This document shows positions 5,363-8,492 of a stretch of 8,492 nt of DNA, piece by piece. Under the pieces are notes generated by a model that had not been told where the DNA came from, ran no database searches, and saw only the letters and a list, made by a program, of their open reading frames with translations. Source of the DNA: Bifidobacteriaceae bacterium (lineage in GTDB: Bacteria > Actinomycetota > Actinomycetes > Actinomycetales > WQXJ01). Location of the stretch: NCBI GenBank assembly GCA_031278665.1, contig JAITKC010000194.1:1-8492 (forward strand), read 5' to 3'. The position numbers and the translations under genes were made by a program. The stretch's first letter is position 1. Each line of letters opens with the position of its first letter.

Positions 5363-7051
5363 CTAGTCGAGCGGGGCGGTCCACTCCAAACGGGCCCCGC
5401 GGCCGCCTCGGCCGGGCGCGGCCGTGAAGGCGCCGCCGCGGGCCAGCGCCCGGTCGGCCAGGTTGGCCAGCCCGGACTGGCGCGCCAGACCAGTCGGCAG
5501 CCCCACGCCGTCGTCCTCGACCACGACTGTGACCTGGCCGGACAGCCGCTGCGGCGGGCCGGGAGAGGTCAAGGCGACGGCGACGGAGACAGAGGCGGCC
5601 TTGGCGTGGCGCCCGGCGTTGGACAGCCCCTCGCGGACCACTGCCACCAGGTCGTCGGCCAAGGCGGGCGGAACTAGGCGGTCGGCGGCGGCCGAGTCCT
5701 CGTCATCGGGCGACGAGGCCAGCGCCCGCCCGTCGATCAACAGCACTAACGACGGCGCGAAGCCGAGCAGGGCGCGGGCGGCCGAGGCCTCGTGGCGCAA
5801 CCGTTCGGCGATCGGCTCGTCTAGGCCGGCGCCGCGCAGATGCGAGACGATGGCGCGAATCTCGCGGACCGTCGAGTCGATCGAGTCGAGGGCGCTGGTC
5901 AACGTCTTGACCAGGCCCTCCGGTTCAACCCCGGCGGCGGCGGCCTGGCGGGCCGACTCCAGGCGCATGCCGGTGGCGAATAGCTGCTGGATCGCCAGGT
6001 CGTGTAGGTCGCGGGCGATGCGCTCGCGTTCGGAGACCAAGGCCGACAAGTCGGCGGTGTGGCGGGCCTCGGCCAGCACCAGCGCCAAGGCGGCCTGCGA
6101 GGCGAACGACTCGGCGGTTGTCAGGTCGGCCTGGTCGAATGAGGCCGAGCCCTTCTGGCGCAACAGCAACATCACGCCGACCGCCCGCCCGGAGGTGCGC
6201 ATCGGCGCGTAAAGGGCCGGGCCGTACTGGCGCAACTGAGGGACTCGCAGGGTGTAGGCGCTGGCCAGCGAGTCGACGATCATGCCGATGCCCTCGGTCA
6301 GGACGGTGTGGGAACGCCCGTCCAGCGGCATCCGGGTGCCGACCAGCAAGTCCGCGCCAACCCCTTCGGCGATCTCGATGACCAGCCGGTCGCCGACCGA
6401 CGGCAGGATCAGGGCCGCCGTGGCGGCCCCGGCCACCGCGCGGGCCTGGGAGGCGATGACCGTCAGGGCCTCGTCCTCTTCGGCCCCGGACAACAGCATG
6501 GTGGTGATGCCCTGGCCGGCCGCCAACCAGCTTTCGCGCCGTTTCGAGGCCTGGTAGAGCTGGGCGTTCTCAATCATCACGCCGGCGGCCGTGGCCAAGG
6601 TGGTGACGATCTCGGCGTCGGCGCGGCCGAAGCCGCCGTCTTTGTTGACCAGGTAGACATGGGCGAAGACGGTGTGGCGGACCCGCACCGGCACGGCCAG
6701 GAGGTTTTCCACCGCCATGTCCGCCCCCGGCGGCAGGCCGATCAGCGCCGCCGGCAACTCGTCCAAGATCAGCGGCTCGTGCGTCGGCACCCGCGCCATC
6801 AGCGTCATCGCCCGCCGGAATTGGCCCACCTGGGCGAGCAGCGGACTATCGCCGCCGTAAGTGTAAAAGCGTTCGTCGATGCCGCGCCCGTCGAGCACGT
6901 TGACGGCCGCCGCCGCCGCGCCGGTCAGTTCCGGCGCGACCTGGACTAATTCGGCCAGCACTGCGGCCAGGTCGAGCCGGCGCGACAGCGAGACGACCGC
7001 GGCCAGCAGTTCCGGTTCGGCGTTGGTCGGAATTGCCCCCATGGGCTCCAT
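5363..7051 (-). CDS. Tandem-GAF sensor histidine kinase, DosS/DevS-like
   Basis: This is a soluble 562-aa kinase with no membrane segment, so it should sense a cytoplasmic signal. Order: GAF1 (about residues 15-165, ending GVMIENAQLYQ), GAF2 (about 185-328, ending ASQAALALVLAEAR), the HisKA_3 dimerisation and phosphoacceptor helix ERERIARDLHDLAIQQLF (H350), then the HATPase domain with N-box VVREGLSNAGRHAKA (N478), G1 box EDDGVGLP (513-519) and GLANL (527-531). Domain order and wording match DosS/DevS. However, the DosS proximal haem ligand (H149 as I recall, just before FLGVPVRVR) falls here in GLPPGADMAVENLLAVPVRVR, with no His at that place. The distal tyrosine equivalent (Y133 in HVYL) is kept. 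Haem binding is therefore doubtful; another ligand or redox cue is possible. The start could be ATG 7051 or 7042. The gene begins 10 nt after cydC, suggesting one transcript. Confidence 0.93.
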   Translation of the reverse strand: MEPMGAIPTNAEPELLAAVVSLSRRLDLAAVLAELVQVAPELTGAAAAAVNVLDGRGIDERFYTYGGDSPLLAQVGQFRRAMTLMARVPTHEPLILDELPAALIGLPPGADMAVENLLAVPVRVRHTVFAHVYLVNKDGGFGRADAEIVTTLATAAGVMIENAQLYQASKRRESWLAAGQGITTMLLSGAEEDEALTVIASQARAVAGAATAALILPSVGDRLVIEIAEGVGADLLVGTRMPLDGRSHTVLTEGIGMIVDSLASAYTLRVPQLRQYGPALYAPMRTSGRAVGVMLLLRQKGSASFDQADLTTAESFASQAALALVLAEARHTADLSALVSERERIARDLHDLAIQQLFATGMRLESARQAAAAGVEPEGLVKTLTSALDSIDSTVREIRAIVSHLRGAGLDEPIAERLRHEASAARALLGFAPSLVLLIDGRALASSPDDEDSAAADRLVPPALADDLVAVVREGLSNAGRHAKAASVSVAVALTSPGPPQRLSGQVTVVVEDDGVGLPTGLARQSGLANLADRALARGGAFTAAPGRGGRGARLEWTAPLD

Positions 7052-7061
7052 TATCGCCCCA

Positions 7062-8492
7062 TCAGCGACGCCCGGCGGGCGGCCCCAGGTCGGCGAGCGC
7101 GCCGTCGGCGAGGCGATAGACCCGATCGGCCTCGGCCAGGGTCTCGGCCTGATGCGAGACCACTATCAGCCCGCGTCCGGCCGCCCGCGCGGCGGCGATC
7201 AACTCGGCCGTCAACCGCCGCCCGCCGCCCGGGTCGAGGTGTTCGGCCGGCTCGTCCGCCAAAATGTGGCGGGAGGGGCTGACCAGCGCGCGGGCCAGTA
7301 GCAGGCGGCGGCGCTCGCCGCCGGACAGCGACTGGGCGCCGGAGCCCAACAGAGTTCCGATGCCGTCTGGCAGCCCCGCCAGCCAGCCGCCCAGCCCGAC
7401 CCGGCCGAGCACGGCGACGGCCTCTTCTTCGGTCAGCCCGCCGGCGGCGACCCGCAGGTTCTCCAACACGGTGGTGGCGAAGATATGGGCGTCTTCGGCG
7501 ATGAAGGCGACGGCGCCGGCTCGCTCCTCGGAGCTCAGCCCGGCCAGCGCCACCCCGCCCACTGTGACCGTGCCCGACAGCGGCTCGATCTGCCCGGCCA
7601 GGGCGGTCAGAAGCGTTGTCTTGCCCGCCCCGGAGGGGCCGACCAGCCCGATCGCCGCCCCCGGCGCCAATTCCAGGTCGACGCCTGAGACGACCGGGCG
7701 TCCTTCGGCCCAGCCGGCCGCCAGCCCCGAGGCCCTAAGGGTTCCGCTTGGCCCGGGGGCGGCCGGCCGGTTTGGCCCGGCTGAGCGGGGCCGGCCGGCC
7801 GGCGCGGCGGCCAGGGCGGCCGGCGGCGGGTCGCCGGCGGTGGCCAGCGCGACAATCCGGGCGGCGGCCGCACGCGACCGGAAGACCTGCGCGGCGGCGC
7901 CCGACAGGCCGGTCACCGACTCGAAGGCGGCCAGCGGCATGAGCACGATCACAGCCACCTCGGTCGCCGTGATGGCGCCGGCCCACCAGGCGGCGGCGGC
8001 CAAGACGAGCGTGGCGATCAAGGCCAGACCGGCGCCGACTTCGCCGACCGCCGCCGCCAAGGCCGACGGCCGGGCCACCCGGTCGCTGGCCCGGGCCAGC
8101 CGCCTCTCCTGTTCCTTGAGCGTGCCAAGGGCCTGGCCGAGCTGTCCGCCGACGCGCAATTCGGAGGCGTACTCAATTATCCCGAGGGCGGAGGCGGACA
8201 CGTCGGCGCGGGCGGCCGAGGCCATCGACTCGGACGCCCGGGCGGCCCGGAGGGTGGCCAGCGGACCGCCCACCGCGACCAGGGCCAGGCATCCGAACAC
8301 GGCCAAACCCGCCACCGGCAAGATCGCCGCCGCCGCCAGACTCGAGCCGACTATCAGCACGGCCGCGACCAGGACCGGGATGATGCCGCGGACCACCAGG
8401 TCGCCGACGTCGTCGATGTCGGCGCCGACGCGGGCCAACACGTCGCCGCGCCTGAAGGCGGCCGCCCCGGCGCCCGAACCGGCCGCCATCCG
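7062..8492 (-). CDS. cydC: Thiol reductant ABC exporter subunit CydC, 3' part (N-terminus outside window)
   Basis: CydDC is a heterodimeric inner-membrane ABC exporter of glutathione/cysteine-type thiols, needed to assemble cytochrome bd oxidase. About 476 residues are visible and the frame is still open at the window edge, so about 100 N-terminal residues are missing; the ATG at 8489 is internal. FRRGDVLARVGADIDDVGDL (residues 12-30) is the typical CydC membrane-domain motif. Hydrophobic stretches at about 35-75 and 147-188 are transmembrane segments. After a Pro/Ala/Gly-rich linker (about 217-250) comes the nucleotide-binding domain: Walker A GPSGAGKTT (284-292), Q-loop region AEDAHIF with E332, signature LSGGERRR (388-395), Walker B with D412/E413 in ILADEPAEHLD, and H446 in VVSHQ. 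CydC fits better than CydD because of the RxGDVLARVGAD motif and the last place in the operon. The histidine kinase follows closely. Confidence 0.88.
   Translation of the reverse strand, partial: RMAAGSGAGAAAFRRGDVLARVGADIDDVGDLVVRGIIPVLVAAVLIVGSSLAAAAILPVAGLAVFGCLALVAVGGPLATLRAARASESMASAARADVSASALGIIEYASELRVGGQLGQALGTLKEQERRLARASDRVARPSALAAAVGEVGAGLALIATLVLAAAAWWAGAITATEVAVIVLMPLAAFESVTGLSGAAAQVFRSRAAAARIVALATAGDPPPAALAAAPAGRPRSAGPNRPAAPGPSGTLRASGLAAGWAEGRPVVSGVDLELAPGAAIGLVGPSGAGKTTLLTALAGQIEPLSGTVTVGGVALAGLSSEERAGAVAFIAEDAHIFATTVLENLRVAAGGLTEEEAVAVLGRVGLGGWLAGLPDGIGTLLGSGAQSLSGGERRRLLLARALVSPSRHILADEPAEHLDPGGGRRLTAELIAAARAAGRGLIVVSHQAETLAEADRVYRLADGALADLGPPAGRR
7761..7800. repeat. GC-only inverted repeat in the CydC linker
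   Basis: Perfect 10-bp arms, GGCCGGCCGG at 7761-7770 and CCGGCCGGCC at 7791-7800, flank a 20-nt loop. Each arm contains the octamer GGCCGGCC. It lies in the segment coding for the low-complexity linker between the CydC membrane and ATPase domains. It could form a hairpin in DNA or mRNA, but there is no U-tract and it is internal to the gene, so it is not a terminator. Confidence 0.6.

Noticed and set aside
5424..6212. Plus-strand frames opposite the histidine kinase (also 6118-6381, 6308-6949, 6879-7301)
   Set aside because: All are antisense to the GAF/HisKA/HATPase protein and have no family similarity I can recognise.
7490..7505. Glutamate at the CydC Q-loop (E332, AEDAHIF) as a lesion
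   Set aside because: As I recall, AEDAH is common in actinobacterial CydC proteins. The Walker A, signature, Walker B and H-loop are all intact.

Overview
The window is very GC-rich, with third codon positions almost all G or C, GTG/TTG starts alongside ATG, and dense same-strand gene packing. The gene order recG-rsmD-coaD-(DUF177)-rpmF-rnc, together with actinobacterial sequence features (a cysteine-bearing L32 starting MAVPKRK, a CoaD with VKGLRGGHDL, a DosR/DosS-like two-component pair), points to an actinomycete (Actinomycetota). I cannot resolve genus or family; an uncultured lineage is possible.

Layout. Positions 1-4578, plus strand: a housekeeping cluster made of the 3' part of recG (branch-migration helicase), rsmD (16S rRNA m2G966 methyltransferase), coaD (phosphopantetheine adenylyltransferase), a DUF177/YceD protein, rpmF (ribosomal protein L32) and rnc (RNase III). 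Junctions are 1 to about 150 nt, so most are probably co-transcribed, with a possible second promoter at the end of coaD for DUF177-rpmF-rnc. Positions 4686-5348, plus strand: a NarL/DosR-type response regulator with a plausible leaderless promoter. Positions 5363-8492, minus strand: the 3' part of cydC (ABC exporter half needed for cytochrome bd assembly), followed after 10 nt by a soluble tandem-GAF histidine kinase. The kinase and regulator genes converge with 14 nt between their stops, and they look like a cognate redox/respiration-type pair tied to the cytochrome bd locus.

The most unusual thing is not a new gene. It is a series of short GC-rich tandem repeats, most of them inside otherwise conserved housekeeping genes. 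RecG carries an in-frame, roughly 80-codon Ala/Gly/Ser-rich insertion built of 33-bp and 27-bp tandem repeats in its helicase domain. RsmD carries a roughly 65-codon insertion containing a 72-bp tandem duplication directly before its catalytic DPPY motif. A 32/38-bp repeat fills the rsmD-coaD gap, a 9-bp triplet repeat sits in the DUF177 tail, and a GC-rich inverted repeat sits in the CydC linker. An 11-bp core is shared between the RecG array and the intergenic array, in opposite orientation. This suggests a genome-wide tendency to expand repeats at tolerant sites. I see no phage, insertion sequence, CRISPR, tRNA or rRNA, and no convincing new defence or biosynthetic system. There is no gene-free stretch longer than about 150 nt.
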